Shown here: positions 63,160 to 64,000 of the stretch, in pieces
Layout of the letters: each line of letters starts with the position of its first letter
How positions within the stretch are numbered: position 1 is the stretch's first letter
DNA from: Bryobacterales bacterium
GTDB lineage: Bacteria; Acidobacteriota; Terriglobia; Bryobacterales; UBA6623
Assembly: GCA_022826925.1 (NCBI GenBank)
Contig: JAJDTX010000011.1
Coordinates: 62,001 to 126,000, forward strand
Length of the DNA stretch: 64,000 bases
Reading direction: 5' to 3'
Translations under genes and position numbers: made by a program
The notes under the pieces: generated by a model
The model's database searches: none
What the model saw: the letters and a program-made list of their open reading frames with translations, nothing else
What the model was told of the DNA's origin: nothing

Positions 63160-63595
63160 ATACGTGGCTACAGGCTATCAGGAGGCGGGACACTTTGAAC
63201 TACCCTGCGCGAGCCACAGACCGAAGGGTCAGGTTATGGCCGCTAGGGTAGACGGCCCACGAGGCCTGAGTCCGCACCGAAACGAAGTTGCGGCTCTCGC
63301 GTCGCTCACGTCTCCCGGCTTACCCTCGGTCTCCCACACCATGCTGGGCGGGGAGAGGACAATGCATCAGCACCAGCGTTGGCTATCCGCGTCCGCGTTC
63401 ACCGACAACGCTCGGTACGCCGACCACAAGAGTCAGCGCATGGACTGTTGGGTGCGACCGGACGTTCGATGGCAATTCGCTGCCCCGTGCACGCGCCGGT
63501 CAAGAGTGTATTCCACCGGGCTCGCCTCGGCAAGGCGAAGCCGTCTAAAGCCCCGGCATGGATTTCACGACTTAGCCAAGACCAGGATCCGCACG
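63160..63595. other. intergenic region before the cytochrome gene
   Basis: About 435 bases. A plus-strand frame is open from ATG 63362 into the cytochrome frame, but its residues (MHQHQRWLSASAFTDN onward) look unlike a signal peptide and unlike the family. I therefore treat it as upstream frame. No promoter is clear. Confidence 0.4.
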
Positions 63596-64000
63596 TTGGG
63601 ATTCGCGTTGGCCGCCATGCTGACCGTTCTGAGTGGTTCCGGCATCGCTGACGACTCGCCATGCACTGCTTGTCACGCCGAGCAGGTTGAAGCGTACCTG
63701 GAAACCGGCATGGGGCGCTCGTTGAGCCGCTCACACCACCGGCTGGACGCCTCGTTTAGTCACGAATTCTCCGGATCCCGGTTCGTTGTCGAGTCGACAG
63801 CAAAAGGAATGCTTCAACGGGTGGAGCGAGACGGTTGGGACTCAGAGAATCGAGTCGAGTTCGTGATCGGATCGGGAAACCATGCCTTCGGTTACTTGGT
63901 AGCGCGCGGCAGGCACCTGTTCCAGTCCCCCATTTCCTACTACACGAGACGCGGCCTTTGGGATGTCGCTCCGGGATACGAAGACAACGCCCACCCTGAA
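63596..64000 (+). CDS. cytochrome c-type protein, 5' part, cut by the window edge
   Basis: Frame open to the right edge. From a TTG at 63596, which has AGGA 8 bases upstream, the sequence gives a signal peptide (LGFALAAMLTVLSGSGIADD), then a CxxCH heme site in SPCTACHAEQVEAYLETGMG and later SGNHAFGYLVARGRHLFQ and PISYYTRRGLWDVAPGYEDN. This pattern is found in exported multiheme or TPR-containing cytochromes of acidobacteria and planctomycetes, as I recall. More heme sites are expected beyond the window. Start is uncertain (ATG 63617 or an upstream codon). Confidence 0.7.
   Translation, partial: MGFALAAMLTVLSGSGIADDSPCTACHAEQVEAYLETGMGRSLSRSHHRLDASFSHEFSGSRFVVESTAKGMLQRVERDGWDSENRVEFVIGSGNHAFGYLVARGRHLFQSPISYYTRRGLWDVAPGYEDNAHPE

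Overview
This is a GC-rich, densely coded bacterial window that looks like an Acidobacteriota-type or similar uncultured genome. The lineage call is inference. It rests on the mix of families: a CRTAC1-type FG-GAP/ASPIC-UnbV protein, long TPR proteins, a fused MFS/spermidine-synthase-like protein, DUF1592/DUF1552 and DUF1800/DUF1501 pairs, a glycine-rich protein of a type I associate with acidobacteria, a remnant of a large TonB-dependent receptor, and a split (two-subunit) glycine decarboxylase. No rRNA, tRNA or CRISPR was seen.

0-5.3 kb: housekeeping. Enolase is followed by an S1-domain RNA-binding protein, which ends tail to tail against a NodT/TolC-type outer-membrane efflux lipoprotein.

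5.4-18.8 kb: the most unusual region. A Rieske non-heme-iron oxygenase is interrupted by one in-frame TAA. It is followed by an AT-richer FAD oxidoreductase, a decayed IS21 element, a GPP34-cytochrome P450 fusion with a fragment of a second P450 tail behind it, a two-gene RND efflux operon, and on the opposite strand a protein that matches eukaryotic sterol 24-C-methyltransferase (Erg6/SMT) to its C-terminus. Together these suggest a bacterial sterol or polycyclic-lipid modification and export locus, carried on several transcripts and partly eroded.

19-47 kb: a mosaic of catabolism and accessory genes. Glycosaminoglycan and uronate use is represented by a PL8 chondroitinase-like lyase, a tagaturonate epimerase (UxaE), glucuronate isomerase (UxaC), a type I sulfatase and a phosphodiesterase-like protein. 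Between them lie a serine beta-lactamase-like hydrolase, an acyl-CoA ligase, histidyl-tRNA synthetase, a family III CoA-transferase, DUF1800/DUF1501 proteins, an N-formylglutamate amidohydrolase/YbdK ligase pair and ProC. Defence and toxin-antitoxin genes are a MazF toxin with an interrupted ribbon-helix-helix antitoxin, a lone DUF6088 (AbiEi-like) gene and a RloA/RloB (AbiL-like) pair.

46-64 kb: a DUF1552/DUF1592 cytochrome-type pair; the complete glycine cleavage operon gcvT-gcvH-gcvPA-gcvPB; a TonB-receptor remnant; two TPR proteins, one translationally coupled to the CRTAC1 protein; a DUF4143 ATPase fragment; the MFS/spermidine-synthase/TPR fusion; and the 5' part of a CxxCH cytochrome gene that runs off the right edge.

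A recurring theme is gene decay. Four genes (Rieske oxygenase, IstA, the MazF-linked antitoxin, DUF4143) carry an in-frame TAA or TAG with recognisable coding sequence after it.
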